The notes below the pieces were generated by a model, which worked only from the letters and a program-made list of their open reading frames with translations, did no database searches and was not told the origin of the DNA. This document shows positions 1 to 11,626 of a DNA stretch of 64,000 bases, piece after piece (the first letter of the stretch is position 1; every line of letters begins with the position of its first letter). The position numbers and the translations under genes were made by a program. The stretch spans positions 372,001 to 436,000 of the forward strand of contig NZ_JAIQXV010000001.1 of assembly GCF_020166415.1 (NCBI RefSeq), written 5' to 3'. The DNA is from Deinococcus multiflagellatus. GTDB lineage: Bacteria; Deinococcota; Deinococci; Deinococcales; Deinococcaceae.

Positions 1-833
1 CGCCCAAACACCAGCAGCCCCAGCGGAATCGTCACCACCCCGAACACCAGCAAAATCCCCAGCTCTGGCAGCACCCCGCCCAGCCCCACGCCGGCCTCAA
101 TGGCCGTGCCGGTGCCATTCACCCCCAGAATCTTGCGACACGCCTCCAGCGCGTACGTGGCCGGCGACAGCGCACTGATCGGCTGCAACCACCCGGGCAA
201 CACGCTGACGGGGTAGTACACACCGGAAATCAGCAGAAACACCGCCTGAATGATATTGGTGGCCTGCGCGCCGTTTTCGGTGCTCATGACGGGCAGCACA
301 GCGGCCATCAGGCCAATGCCCATGAAGCCCAGGCTGGCCACCATAAACACGACCAGGCACTGCAAGACCTGTCCAAAGCTGGCGCCAATATCCACGAACA
401 GGCCCATGAACAGGAACACCAGTACCCCGCGCAGCAGGGCGTAGGCGCCTGCAAACAGGCTGACCCCCACCAGATGCGTCAGCCGGCTGACCGGCGCCAT
501 GAAGGTGTATTCAATCGTGCCTTCCCAGCGTTCGTAGGAAATGGAGTTGGCAATCTCGCCAAACAGGCGGCCCAGAAAGGACCACATGACCGCCCCCAGC
601 AGCAGCGTCAGCGTGAGGCGCGGGCTGCCCGCCGCCACGCCAATCAGCATGATGCTGGCGGCCGAGACCATGTCGTAGAAGGTGAACACCAGCACCCACG
701 ACCAGTAGCGCCGGGTGAGGTGAAAGTCGCGGAACACGAAGGCAAAGGCGGCGCGCAACTGGTGGGCCAGCGTGCCGGGCGTGGTGCGGTGGGGATCGGG
801 GGACGGGGCGGGTGGATGGGCTGGGGTGGTCAT
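1..833 (-). CDS. ABC-2 type transporter permease (3' end beyond window)
   Basis: Membrane subunit of an ABC exporter. The ATG at 833-831 opens a protein that starts MTTPAHPPAP and runs off the left edge after about 277 residues. It has a short basic cytoplasmic N-terminus, then about six hydrophobic segments with the layout of the ABC-2 membrane family (a conserved SYERWEGTIEY stretch after the second helix, and a GVYYPVSVLP loop before the last helices). It lies 56 nt downstream of the ATPase gene on the same strand, so the two should form one exporter. The family covers drug, lipid and polysaccharide exporters; nothing here fixes the substrate. The C-terminus is missing because of the window edge, not because of truncation in the genome. 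Confidence 0.88.
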   Translation of the reverse strand, partial: MTTPAHPPAPSPDPHRTTPGTLAHQLRAAFAFVFRDFHLTRRYWSWVLVFTFYDMVSAASIMLIGVAAGSPRLTLTLLLGAVMWSFLGRLFGEIANSISYERWEGTIEYTFMAPVSRLTHLVGVSLFAGAYALLRGVLVFLFMGLFVDIGASFGQVLQCLVVFMVASLGFMGIGLMAAVLPVMSTENGAQATNIIQAVFLLISGVYYPVSVLPGWLQPISALSPATYALEACRKILGVNGTGTAIEAGVGLGGVLPELGILLVFGVVTIPLGLLVFG

Positions 834-889
834 GGGGGCTCCAGGAGGGGAGGCGGGAAGCGGTGGGCGGGACGCGGGACCAGTTGGGA

Positions 890-1756
<867 letters not shown>

Positions 1757-1835
1757 GGCAAACCTCCGGGTTGTGAGACAGAACGAGGCTGGGGCCGCGC
1801 GCCTGTGCAGGGGGCGACCTCGCGCGGGGCAGTGG

Positions 1836-1873
1836 GCCTTAACGCAGGCAGCGGACGTCGTCAATCATTGACG
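1836..1873 (-). promoter_or_regulatory. Promoter with palindromic operator for the ABC exporter
   Basis: On the minus strand TTGACG (1864-1859), a 17-bp spacer and TAAGGC (1841-1836) make a good promoter for the ATPase gene. A perfect 15-bp palindrome, CGTCAAT-C-ATTGACG (1859-1873), covers the -35 box. A palindrome placed there suggests repression by a dimeric regulator of TetR or MarR type. No regulator gene is adjacent within the window. Confidence 0.6.
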
Positions 1874-1944
1874 CTCAGCGTAGACGCCAGTGTCCCCGGA
1901 AGCGATACGCGTCATGGCGTACAGCTGGCCCCCACACATCGCAA

Positions 1945-1974
1945 GGGGCCGCGCCCAGGCGGCGGCGCGGCCCC
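1945..1974 (-). terminator. GC-rich hairpin after the aldo/keto reductase gene
   Basis: GGGGCCGCGCC (1945-1955) pairs perfectly with GGCGCGGCCCC (1964-1974), an 11-bp stem with an 8-nt loop just after the reductase stop codon. There is no clear T run, so it may be only a strong pause or mRNA 3' end. Confidence 0.5.
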
Positions 1975-1991
1975 TCCCCTCTCCTGCGGGT

Positions 1992-2987
1992 CTACTCGGC
2001 GGGCAGATACCAGTTGCGGTCCCAGCGGTGGGCGCGCAGCTTCTGCACCTGTTCGGCGCTCAGGCCCTGACCGTCGGCCAGCGCGGCGTTGCGCTCCACG
2101 TTCTGCACGCTGCGCATACCTACAATCACGGTGCTGACGGCCGGGTGCGAGAGCACAAAGCGCAGGCTGGTCTCGGCCAGATCGCCTGTGGAAATCCCCA
2201 GGTCCTGCTCAATGGCGCGCAGGCGGGGCTGCAACTGCGCCTTGCGGTCCCCGCCAAAGTAGGTGTGGCGCCAGTCGCCTTTAGGGAAGGTGGTCTCGGG
2301 TGTGATGCGCCCGGTCAGGCTGCCCTCGTCCAGCGCCACGCGCACAATCACACCCACACCGTTCGCCCGGCAGGCGTCCAGCAGGCGGTCCTGCGGCGAC
2401 TGATCGAACACGTTGTAAATCACCTGCACAGTCTCCACAGCCCCGGCTTCCACGGCTTTCACGGCGTTGTCCGGCTGGTGGTCGTTGATGGAGATGCCAA
2501 ACGCCTTGATCTTGCCCTGGCGCTTCAGGTCAGCCACGGCGGCCTGCCAGTCGCCCTGGCCCAGCCAGCTGTCGTTCCAGACATGAAGCTGCTGCACGTC
2601 AATGTGGGGCAGGCCCAACCGCTCCAGGCTGGCCTCGGTCATGCGGATGACGTAGTCGCCGGGAAATGCCTGCTCGGCGGCCGTGCCGGGTGCGGCAGGC
2701 CACTGCATGTTCTTGGGGCTGATCTTGGTGGCCACCAGCGTGCCCGGGTACTCCCGCGCCACCTGGCCCACCAGCCGCTCGGAGTGGCCGTTGCCGTAGC
2801 CCATCGCCGTGTCAATAAAGTTGCCGCCCAGTTCCACGTAGCGGCGCAGGGCCTTCAGGCTCTCGTCGTCCTGGGCCCCCACCCACATATCGGCGCCAAT
2901 GCCCCAGGCGCCGTAGCCGATTTCCGTGACGTGCAGGCCGGTGCGGCCCAAGGGGCGGGTGTGCAGGGTCTGGGACGAGGAGGCCAT
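1992..2987 (-). CDS. Aldo/keto reductase
   Basis: NADPH-dependent oxidoreductase of the AKR family, cytoplasmic, 331 residues, full length. The N-terminus has [20 protein letters not shown], typical of AKRs. The catalytic Asp and Tyr are in [15 protein letters not shown], and [10 protein letters not shown] and [16 protein letters not shown] are the usual barrel and cofactor segments. The ATG at 2987 is preferred over an upstream ATG at 3023 because a TACAGT -10 box ends 6 nt before it, giving a leaderless transcript. It is divergent from the MFS gene with only 77 nt between starts. The substrate cannot be read from sequence. Confidence 0.93.
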   Translation of the reverse strand: MASSSQTLHTRPLGRTGLHVTEIGYGAWGIGADMWVGAQDDESLKALRRYVELGGNFIDTAMGYGNGHSERLVGQVAREYPGTLVATKISPKNMQWPAAPGTAAEQAFPGDYVIRMTEASLERLGLPHIDVQQLHVWNDSWLGQGDWQAAVADLKRQGKIKAFGISINDHQPDNAVKAVEAGAVETVQVIYNVFDQSPQDRLLDACRANGVGVIVRVALDEGSLTGRITPETTFPKGDWRHTYFGGDRKAQLQPRLRAIEQDLGISTGDLAETSLRFVLSHPAVSTVIVGMRSVQNVERNAALADGQGLSAEQVQKLRAHRWDRNWYLPAE

Positions 2988-3064
2988 GGCGCAACTGTAA
3001 CGATTCAGGCCCCATGAAGCCACTCACCCATTCTTCACGGCGCCGCCGGGCGTAGCCTGCCCGG
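2988..3064. promoter_or_regulatory. Divergent pair of leaderless promoters
   Basis: Two TANNNT boxes face away from each other. TACAGT (minus strand, 2999-2994) ends 6 nt before the reductase ATG and TAGCCT (3053-3058) ends 6 nt before the GTG of the MFS gene. Neither gene has a Shine-Dalgarno sequence. Confidence 0.65.
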
Positions 3065-4441
<1,377 letters not shown>

Positions 4442-4445
4442 GGCT

Positions 4446-5147
4446 TCATCCCTGCGGCCCAGCCTCAGGCTCGGGGGACTGAACAACCAAGCGGGGCCGG
4501 CGCCGCACCCACACGAGCGTTCCCGTGAACAGGAGGAGCAGCGCCACCAGGGGGCTCCAGAGGGCCACCTGGGCCTGCAGCTTCTGCCCGCTGGTCATCT
4601 GAGGGCCGCACTTCTCCACAAACGCCCGCCTACTCCACCACTCCGGCAGGGTCAGGCCCCGGCGCAGGACAAGGTCGGTGAGTTGGCGCTCGGTCTGCGC
4701 AACTTCGAGGGCGCGGGCCGCCGGGTGCACCAGCACATAGGCAGGAGATGCCTCGGGACCGGCCACGGCCAGGATGGGTTGCCCACCGGCGCAGCCGAAC
4801 TTCTGAATCCAATACCGGTCATTGAGTTCGCGCGGCCAGCTGTCCGAGTCGTTCTGACTCATCAGCATGTGGTGTGCGTCCGACGTGCTGGAGGCGAAGA
4901 ACCCGCCGCCCAGCGGGGTCCAGTGGAACTCGTCACTGCCGGTCGAAAAATCAGCGGTGACTGCTTCATACCAGCTGCCTCCGCCCAGTAAAGCCATGCC
5001 ACAAAGCAACGGCAAAAGCAGGGCAAAACAGCCCACCCTTTCGGCGCCGCGTCGCCCCCGGGTTGCCCGGCGAATCAGGAGCATCAGGACTGGCCCCAGC
5101 ACCAGTTGCGCGGCCACCACCAGCATCAGCAGGCCCAGGTAGAACAT
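4446..5147 (-). CDS. Hypothetical membrane protein
   Basis: I do not recognise this 233-residue protein. It has a hydrophobic N-terminus (about residues 1-25), a second hydrophobic segment at about 35-57, a soluble region of some 120 residues with two Cys (one in QKFGCAGG, one in EKCGPQ), and a third membrane helix near the C-terminus followed by a basic tail WVRRRPRL. This fits a membrane-anchored extracytoplasmic domain. I chose ATG 5147, where the hydrophobic segment begins; an in-frame ATG at 5189 would add 14 polar residues. Confidence 0.62.
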   Translation of the reverse strand: MFYLGLLMLVVAAQLVLGPVLMLLIRRATRGRRGAERVGCFALLLPLLCGMALLGGGSWYEAVTADFSTGSDEFHWTPLGGGFFASSTSDAHHMLMSQNDSDSWPRELNDRYWIQKFGCAGGQPILAVAGPEASPAYVLVHPAARALEVAQTERQLTDLVLRRGLTLPEWWSRRAFVEKCGPQMTSGQKLQAQVALWSPLVALLLLFTGTLVWVRRRPRLVVQSPEPEAGPQG

Positions 5148-5207
5148 ACGGGCAGTCTTTCCCGGTTGCCCACACGCGCCATCCACCAAAAGGTGGCAAC
5201 GGACTGT

Positions 5208-6272
<1,065 letters not shown>

Positions 6273-6363
6273 GCGGGGGATTGTAGCAGCAGGGGGCGCG
6301 CGCCCCAAGCCGTCATCACGCGCCCATCATGGTGGGGGCGCGGCGGGACGCTAGAGTGCAGGG
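6273..6363. promoter_or_regulatory. Divergent leaderless promoters for FemAB and parvulin genes
   Basis: TACAAT on the minus strand (6285-6280) ends 7 nt before the FemAB GTG. TAGAGT on the plus strand (6352-6357) ends 6 nt before the parvulin ATG. No Shine-Dalgarno sequence is needed or seen for either. Confidence 0.65.
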
Positions 6364-7353
6364 ATGAAACAAGTGCTGCTCACGCTGGCGCTGCTGTCCG
6401 GCGCCGCCCTCGCCCAGACTGCGCCCGCCACCCCCACCGCCCCGGCCACCCCTGCGGCGGCCCCCGCTGCGCCCGCCGCCGACCCCAGCACCGTGGTGGC
6501 GCGCGTGGGCACCGAGACCATCACCCTGGCCGACTTTGACCGCGCCTTCCGGCTGGCCGCCGCGCGGGTGGTGAACGCCCAGGGCATTCCCTTTGAGAAC
6601 AGCTATCTGGCCGAATTCGCCGGGGCCCGCGCCGACTACCTGAAGCAGTACGTGCGTGACCGCGCCGTGTACCAGCTGGCCCGCGCCGCCGGCAACAAGG
6701 TAAACGCCGCCACCCTGGACGAGCAGATGCAAGAAGCCCGCGCCGACTTCAAGTCCGACGCCGACTTTGCCGAGGCCCTGGAGGCCACGGGCTACGCCAG
6801 CGCCGACGACCTGCGCGCCGAACTGGAGCGCCAGGGCATCGTGGGGGCGTATCTGCAGAGCATTCAGAAGCGCTTTACCTTCGGGGACGCGGTGGTCACC
6901 GGCTACTACAACCTCAACAAGCCCCGCTTTACCCGCGAGGCCGAAGCCTGCGTGAAGCACATCCTGGTGCCCACCCAGGCCGAAGCCCAGGCCATCGTGA
7001 AGGACCTGGCGGCAGGCGGCGACTTCGCCAAGATTGCCGCCGACAAGAGCCAGGACCCCGGCAGCGCGGCGCAGGGCGGCGACCTGGGCTGCTTTGGGCA
7101 GGGCGAGATGGTCGAAACCTTCGACAAGGCCAGCTTCACCGGCCCCGTGAATCAGGTGCAGACGGTGCAGTCGCAGTTCGGCTGGCATGTGCTGGTGGTG
7201 ACCAAGCGCAACGCCGCCGGGCTGGTGCCCCTGGCCGAAGCCGCGCCCCTGATCCGCGAGCAACTGGCCCGCGAGGCCGCCCAGAAGTACCTGGACGCCC
7301 AGGTGGCCAAGATTGCCACCGAGGCCTTCCCTGACCGCGTGACGGTGAAGTAA
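6364..7353 (+). CDS. Secreted SurA/PrsA-like peptidyl-prolyl isomerase (parvulin)
   Basis: Envelope foldase that isomerises X-Pro bonds and helps fold exported proteins. 329 residues: signal peptide MKQVLLTLALLSGAALAQ, an Ala/Pro/Thr-rich linker (about 18-40), a SurA-like N-terminal helical domain (about 45-190) and a parvulin domain (about 195-290) with CVKHILVPTQAEAQ, GGDFAKIAADKSQDP, GGDLGCFGQGEMVE and FGWHVLVVTKR. Leaderless start (TAGAGT, 6 nt). A strong hairpin follows the stop. Confidence 0.9.
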   Translation: MKQVLLTLALLSGAALAQTAPATPTAPATPAAAPAAPAADPSTVVARVGTETITLADFDRAFRLAAARVVNAQGIPFENSYLAEFAGARADYLKQYVRDRAVYQLARAAGNKVNAATLDEQMQEARADFKSDADFAEALEATGYASADDLRAELERQGIVGAYLQSIQKRFTFGDAVVTGYYNLNKPRFTREAEACVKHILVPTQAEAQAIVKDLAAGGDFAKIAADKSQDPGSAAQGGDLGCFGQGEMVETFDKASFTGPVNQVQTVQSQFGWHVLVVTKRNAAGLVPLAEAAPLIREQLAREAAQKYLDAQVAKIATEAFPDRVTVK

Positions 7354-7365
7354 AGCCCTAGGCAC

Positions 7366-7400
7366 GCAGCGGCCCCAGCCAGGTTCGGTGGGGCCGCTGC
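7366..7400 (+). terminator. Hairpin terminator after the parvulin gene
   Basis: GCAGCGGCCCC (7366-7376) pairs perfectly with GGGGCCGCTGC (7390-7400), 11 bp with a 13-nt loop. No T run follows. Confidence 0.6.
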
Positions 7401-7478
7401 TGCCATGTCAGGGCCCTCATCAACGCCGGCTTAACGGGCGCCGCGCATCCTATGCCCTGTTCCCCGGAGGTGCTTGCC

Positions 7479-8279
7479 ATGAATGACCCACACAGTCCGC
7501 ACCCAGCCCCCGTTCACCTGCCCCCGGGCGAAGACCATGACGATGAAATGATCGGCACGCTCCTGAGCCGCCGCCACGCCCTGCGGCTGCTGGGCCTGGG
7601 GGGCGGCGCAGCGGCCCTGACGGCAGGCGGCGTGCTGGCCCAGCGGGGGGCAGGGGGCACCAGTGCAGGCAGCGGCGCGGCGCGGCTGCCCGGCTGCGTG
7701 GTGCGCCCCGCCATGACGGAGGGCCCCTACTTCGTGGACGGCGAGCCCCGGCGCAGCGACCTTCGCAAGGACAGCCAGACGGGCCGGCTGAGCCCGGGGG
7801 TGCCGCTGAAGCTGGTGTTCGTGACCTCCCGCGTGGCGGCAGGCGGCTGCACCCCCCGCGCGGGCGTGCTGGTTGACGTGTGGCACTGCGACGCCCTAGG
7901 CACCTATTCCGGGGTGGCGGGGAACAGCGGCGACGCCTTGCGCGGCTCGCAGGTGACGGATGCCCAGGGCCGGGCCAGCTTTACGACCATTTACCCGGGC
8001 TGGTATCCGGGGCGCGCGGTGCACATTCATTTCAAGCTGCGGCCCCTGAACGCCGCCGGGCAGGCCACAGGTGAATTCACCTCGCAGCTGTTTTTCCCCG
8101 AAAGCGTGAACGCAGCCGTGTTCGCCCGCGCGCCCTACAGCCAGAAGGGCAAGGCCGACACCCCCAATGCCCAGGACGCGATTTACCGCAACGGCGGCTC
8201 ACAGCTGCTGCTGAGCGTGAAGGGCGACCCGGTGGGGGGCTATACGGCCACGTTCGATGTGGGGCTGAATCTCGGCTAG
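7479..8279 (+). CDS. Tat-exported intradiol ring-cleavage dioxygenase-like protein
   Basis: Resembles protocatechuate/catechol dioxygenases, which cleave aromatic diols with non-haem Fe(III), but is exported. 266 residues. The N-terminus has a Tat signal, SRRHALRLLGLGGGAAALTA, after about 25 polar residues. The core shows TEGPYFVDG, VDVWHCDALGTYSG and YPGWYPGRAVHIHFK; the last holds the Tyr-Tyr-His-His type iron ligands. The ATG at 7479 has GGAGG 8 nt upstream; an ATG at 7452 has none. Exported intradiol-like proteins are common in Deinococcus and fungi; their substrates are not settled. It ends convergent with the VWA operon at a shared terminator. Confidence 0.87.
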   Translation: MNDPHSPHPAPVHLPPGEDHDDEMIGTLLSRRHALRLLGLGGGAAALTAGGVLAQRGAGGTSAGSGAARLPGCVVRPAMTEGPYFVDGEPRRSDLRKDSQTGRLSPGVPLKLVFVTSRVAAGGCTPRAGVLVDVWHCDALGTYSGVAGNSGDALRGSQVTDAQGRASFTTIYPGWYPGRAVHIHFKLRPLNAAGQATGEFTSQLFFPESVNAAVFARAPYSQKGKADTPNAQDAIYRNGGSQLLLSVKGDPVGGYTATFDVGLNLG

Positions 8280-8321
8280 AGCAGGGTAGGTGGGGCGCGC
8301 TGGGGCCCCGGCATGAAGAAC

Positions 8322-8360
8322 GGCAAGGGGCCTAGACATGGTGCGTCCAGGCCCCTTGCC
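8322..8360. terminator. Bidirectional terminator between dioxygenase and VWA operon
   Basis: GGCAAGGGGCCT (8322-8333) pairs perfectly with AGGCCCCTTGCC (8349-8360), 12 bp with a 15-nt loop, between convergent stop codons at 8279 and 8374. Confidence 0.7.
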
Positions 8361-8373
8361 TCTCCCCTTCTCT

Positions 8374-10221
8374 TTACACCGGCTGCACGAGGCGGCGGAT
8401 TTCACCGCTGGCGATGTAGCTCTTGCCGTCCGGGGCGGTGTTCACTTCATCCACCACGTACAGGGTGCCTTCCTCGCGGATGGAGCGGGGAAAGCGCATG
8501 TTCCAGTCGGGCTCAAAGCCGTCCTGCACCACACGGGCGCGCAGCTTGCTGCCTTCCTTGACGCACTGCACCAGAATGCCGCCCGCGCTGCTGTCGGTGG
8601 TGTCCAGGTCGGCGGCGGTGCGCGCGGCCTTGGTCACGCCGGGGCGGCTGGCGGCGCGGGGCGCACCCCGGCCCCCCACGCTCAGGTGCTGCAGCGGGTC
8701 GCTTTCCCCGGCGCGCAGCAGGCGGCGAATCTCGCCGGTCACGCGGTAGAAGCTCCCGTCGGCGCTGGGCTCCAGGCCGTCCACCACGTACCTGGCCCCC
8801 TCGGCGCGCAGGGCGCGGGGAAACTGCACGTTCAGCCCCTGGTCGTAGCCCGCCGAGCCCACCCGCACCCGCAGCTTGCCGCCCTCGCGCACGCACTGCA
8901 GTTCTACGCCGCTTCCAGGCTCGGCCACCACTGGCAGCGCCAGCACGGCGGTGTCCACCGTCACCCCACGGCCGGTCATGTCGGCGCGGGTGCGGGCGCG
9001 GCCCTGGAAGGCCTGATCCATCAGTTCCTTGCGGCTGTCACCCACCAGGGTCTGCGCGGCAATGCGCCCGGCGTAGTGCTCCAGTTGCTCGATTTCCTCG
9101 GCAATCTCAAAGTGCTCGTGCAGGCCGGCGCCCGTCAGCTCGGCCACCACGCGGCGCAGCAGCGCCTCGCCCTGGGCGTGCTGCCCCTGGTCGGCCAGGG
9201 TCACGGCTTCTTCCTTGGCGCGGGCAATCTGCAGGCGGGCAAGGTCCAGCGTCACCTCAATGTCGTTGGTCACGCTGGCGTCCAGCGGGCCAAAGGTGGC
9301 CTGCACCGGCAGGGTGCCTTCCAGGCGGGCGATGGCGCCGCCTTGCACGGTGTCGGCGCTGTAGGTCACGGTCAGCAGCTCGTGGAGGCCGGCCCCCCGT
9401 TCGGGGAGGTTCAGGCGCAGGCCCAGCAGCTTGTCCTCGTCCTCGTACACGTCGCCCAGGTCCAGGGTCAGCGGCTGGGGGCCGGGGCGGTGCAGGCTCA
9501 GGATGTCCGCCACCGTCACGCCGGGCGCCGGAGCGAGGGTCACGGTGAGGTTCTGGGCCACCACGGCCTTCATGGTCTGCAGCTCAAAGCTGAACACGTC
9601 CCGGGCGTCGTCGGCAGACTGAATGAAATAGAAATTCCCGCCCGCCGCGCGCGCCATGCCCATCAGCAGGTCCTCGTTAAAGGACGACCCAAAGCCCAGC
9701 GTGGTGGTGCCCACGCCAGCCTCGGCCTTCTGCCCGGCGGTCTTGATCAGCACGTCGTCCCTGGTGATGCCCACGTTCGCCTGCCCGTCGGTGAGCACCA
9801 GCACGCGACTGACCCGCTCCCCCGAGGCGCCGGCCTGCACATGCTCAATGGCCTTGAGCCAGCCGCCCGACAGGTTGGTGAGGCCGCCCGCGCGGATGCT
9901 GCCGATGCGCTCTTTCAGCGCCGCGCGGTCCGTGACGGCCGTGGGGGCAATCAGGGTGGTCACCGAATCGTCGTAGAGCACCACGCTCAGCAGGTCCTGC
10001 GCGTCCAAGCTGTCCACCACCGCCTGCGCGGCGCGGATGGCGTGTTTCAGGGGCGAGCCGGCCATGCTGCCGCTGACATCAATGGCCAGGGCGAGGTTCA
10101 CCGGGCGGCGGGCGCCGCTGCCGGGCAGGCGGAAGCGCACCAGCAGATCGGCGGGGGTGGCGTGCTGCGCCAGCAGTTGCGAGGGGCCAAAGCTGGCGTG
10201 GGCGCTGAGGGTGGGGGTCAT
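8374..10221 (-). CDS. VWA-domain protein with duplicated C-terminal domain
   Basis: Third gene of an operon with the DUF6745-like and 108-aa proteins. 615 residues, no signal peptide seen, so probably cytoplasmic. A vault-type N-terminal stretch leads into a von Willebrand A domain (about 40-215) with an intact MIDAS: D48-V-S-G-S (DVSGSMAGS), a Thr in GGLTNLSGG and Asp in VLTDGQANVG. A beta-rich middle follows. The C-terminus carries two copies of a 65-residue domain (438-502 and 547-612) sharing C-V-x-E-G-x-K-L-R, F-P-R, Y-V-V-D and G-E-I-R-R-L. I cannot assign that domain. ATG 10221 has AAGGAG 8 nt upstream; longer frames lack a site. Confidence 0.85.
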   Translation of the reverse strand: MTPTLSAHASFGPSQLLAQHATPADLLVRFRLPGSGARRPVNLALAIDVSGSMAGSPLKHAIRAAQAVVDSLDAQDLLSVVLYDDSVTTLIAPTAVTDRAALKERIGSIRAGGLTNLSGGWLKAIEHVQAGASGERVSRVLVLTDGQANVGITRDDVLIKTAGQKAEAGVGTTTLGFGSSFNEDLLMGMARAAGGNFYFIQSADDARDVFSFELQTMKAVVAQNLTVTLAPAPGVTVADILSLHRPGPQPLTLDLGDVYEDEDKLLGLRLNLPERGAGLHELLTVTYSADTVQGGAIARLEGTLPVQATFGPLDASVTNDIEVTLDLARLQIARAKEEAVTLADQGQHAQGEALLRRVVAELTGAGLHEHFEIAEEIEQLEHYAGRIAAQTLVGDSRKELMDQAFQGRARTRADMTGRGVTVDTAVLALPVVAEPGSGVELQCVREGGKLRVRVGSAGYDQGLNVQFPRALRAEGARYVVDGLEPSADGSFYRVTGEIRRLLRAGESDPLQHLSVGGRGAPRAASRPGVTKAARTAADLDTTDSSAGGILVQCVKEGSKLRARVVQDGFEPDWNMRFPRSIREEGTLYVVDEVNTAPDGKSYIASGEIRRLVQPV

Positions 10222-10262
10222 GGGAAAACTCCTTGAAAGTGAGGGAACAGGAACGGGCCGGC

Positions 10263-11246
10263 TCAGGCTTCCTGGGTGGGATGGTAGTCGTGCACGGCCA
10301 GACCTGCGGTCCAGGCCACCGCCTCGCGGCAGGTGCGCAGGTGGGGCGGCACGCGCAGGGCGTAGCGCCCGCCTGTAGAAGGGCACTGCACCAGCACCGC
10401 CACCAGATCCTCGTCGTCGTCAAACGGCACGCGGATCAGGCGGCGTTCACCCCCGGCGTCGCGGTCGCGGTCCAGCACCAGCCCGCCCACGTCCTCCAGA
10501 AAGCGGTCAATGCCAATGCGCTCCAGCAGCACCCGGCGCCGCTGCACGTTGCGCACAGCCATGATGTCGCGGCCTGTCAGGCTCTCGGGGTGAAAGGCCA
10601 CGCGGGCGTCCACGGGCACTCCGTTCCAGCGCAGGCCCGCGCGCAGCTGGCCGGGCAGGCCGCGCAGGCCGCTGCCCGCCACGTCAATGGTCTGGGTGAC
10701 GTGCAGGCCAGCGTCCAGCGTGGTCAGCGCGGCGCAGCGCCGCACGTCCAGATGCGCCACGCTGACCGCGCCGCCGATGGCCGCCAGGTCGCGGCAGCCG
10801 GCCAGGATCAGCCGGGTGGCGTGCAGGTCGGCCTGAATGCGCCGCAGGCCGCTGCCCGAGAGGTTCAGGCCCTCGCGGATGGACAGTCGCCCTTCCAGGT
10901 CCTGCAGCTCCGGGCAGCGGCGGGCACTCACGCGGTCGGCCTGCAGATCGGCGGGCAGGGTGCTGAGGTGGGGGCAGTCGTCCACCGTCAGCGCCGTGCA
11001 GCGCAGCCAGTCCGGCAGGGTGCGCAGCCAGCGGCTGCCCGAGAGGTTCAGCGGCCCGGTAACCACCAGCGCCGCGAACCCTTCACCCCGGCGCAGGCGG
11101 GCGCGCGCGTCCTCGGGGCTGAGGGTCACCGGGGCGGGGGTGACGGGGCGTGCAGGCACCCGGGCCTGGGGCACGGCCGGCGCGGGATCAGGGGTCTGGG
11201 CGGCCGGGCGGCGGAAGGTGCGCCCGCCGCTCTGAAAGCGGATCAT
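10263..11246 (-). CDS. DUF6745-like protein with leucine-rich-repeat-like core
   Basis: 327 residues, middle gene of the three-gene operon. After a Pro-rich N-terminus (about 1-45) comes a run of irregular LRR-like repeats (about 70-215) with LNLSGSRWLRTLP, LTVDDCPHLSTLP, LNLSGSGLRRIQ and IDVAGSGLRGLP. The C-terminal part has AFHPESLTGRDIMAVRNV, RRRVLLERIGIDRFL, LVQCPSTGGRYALRVPP and RTCREAVAWTAGL, which I recognise from memory as the DUF6745 signature; its function is not known. The ATG at 11246 shares its A with the TAA of the upstream gene, so translation is coupled. Zinc or nucleotide motifs are not seen. Confidence 0.8.
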   Translation of the reverse strand: MIRFQSGGRTFRRPAAQTPDPAPAVPQARVPARPVTPAPVTLSPEDARARLRRGEGFAALVVTGPLNLSGSRWLRTLPDWLRCTALTVDDCPHLSTLPADLQADRVSARRCPELQDLEGRLSIREGLNLSGSGLRRIQADLHATRLILAGCRDLAAIGGAVSVAHLDVRRCAALTTLDAGLHVTQTIDVAGSGLRGLPGQLRAGLRWNGVPVDARVAFHPESLTGRDIMAVRNVQRRRVLLERIGIDRFLEDVGGLVLDRDRDAGGERRLIRVPFDDDEDLVAVLVQCPSTGGRYALRVPPHLRTCREAVAWTAGLAVHDYHPTQEA

Positions 11247-11572
11247 TAATCCAGCACCACGCGCACGCTGCCGGGGGTGTATTCGCGCTGCTGCCACACC
11301 CGGTACCAGCCCGCCGGCAGACGAATGGATGCGTGTTCCTCATGGGTCAGCGTGGCCTGCGGCGCCGTGACGTGCAGAAACTGATCGCGGCCCGGGGTGG
11401 GCGTGGGCGTCACGCTGTACAGCACCGCCGCGTGCTGATCGCGAATCTGGTGGCGGTGGCCGGTGACCTCGCCGTGGGCCAGCGTCAGGTGCGGCTGGCG
11501 GTGCAGGGGCGTGGCCGGCGCCGAGGTGGCCTGAAGCAGCACATCGCCGTGGCGGTAAAGGGGAAAGGACAT
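11246..11572 (-). CDS. Conserved 108-aa protein of the DUF6745 operon
   Basis: First gene of the operon. It has no motif I can tie to a reaction. It reads as a compact beta-rich domain: GDVLLQAT near the start, LTLAHGEVTGHRHQI in the middle, QFLHVTAPQATLTHEEHASI, then LPAGWYRVWQQREYTP near the end. The several His (GHRHQI, THEEH) could bind metal, but that is inference. From memory, proteins with the GEVTGH and RQREY motifs occur beside DUF6745 genes in unrelated bacteria. ATG 11572 has GGAGGT 8 nt upstream. The stop overlaps the next start (TAATG). A canonical promoter lies about 65 nt upstream. Confidence 0.8.
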   Translation of the reverse strand: MSFPLYRHGDVLLQATSAPATPLHRQPHLTLAHGEVTGHRHQIRDQHAAVLYSVTPTPTPGRDQFLHVTAPQATLTHEEHASIRLPAGWYRVWQQREYTPGSVRVVLD

Positions 11573-11626
11573 GGAACGGACCTCCTGTGCAGGTGGGCGC
11601 GGGACAAAGGGTAACACAACAATCAA

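Noticed and set aside
5183..5196. CCACC-AAAA-GGTGG hairpin after the FemAB gene.
   Set aside because: Only a 5-bp stem; too weak to call a terminator.
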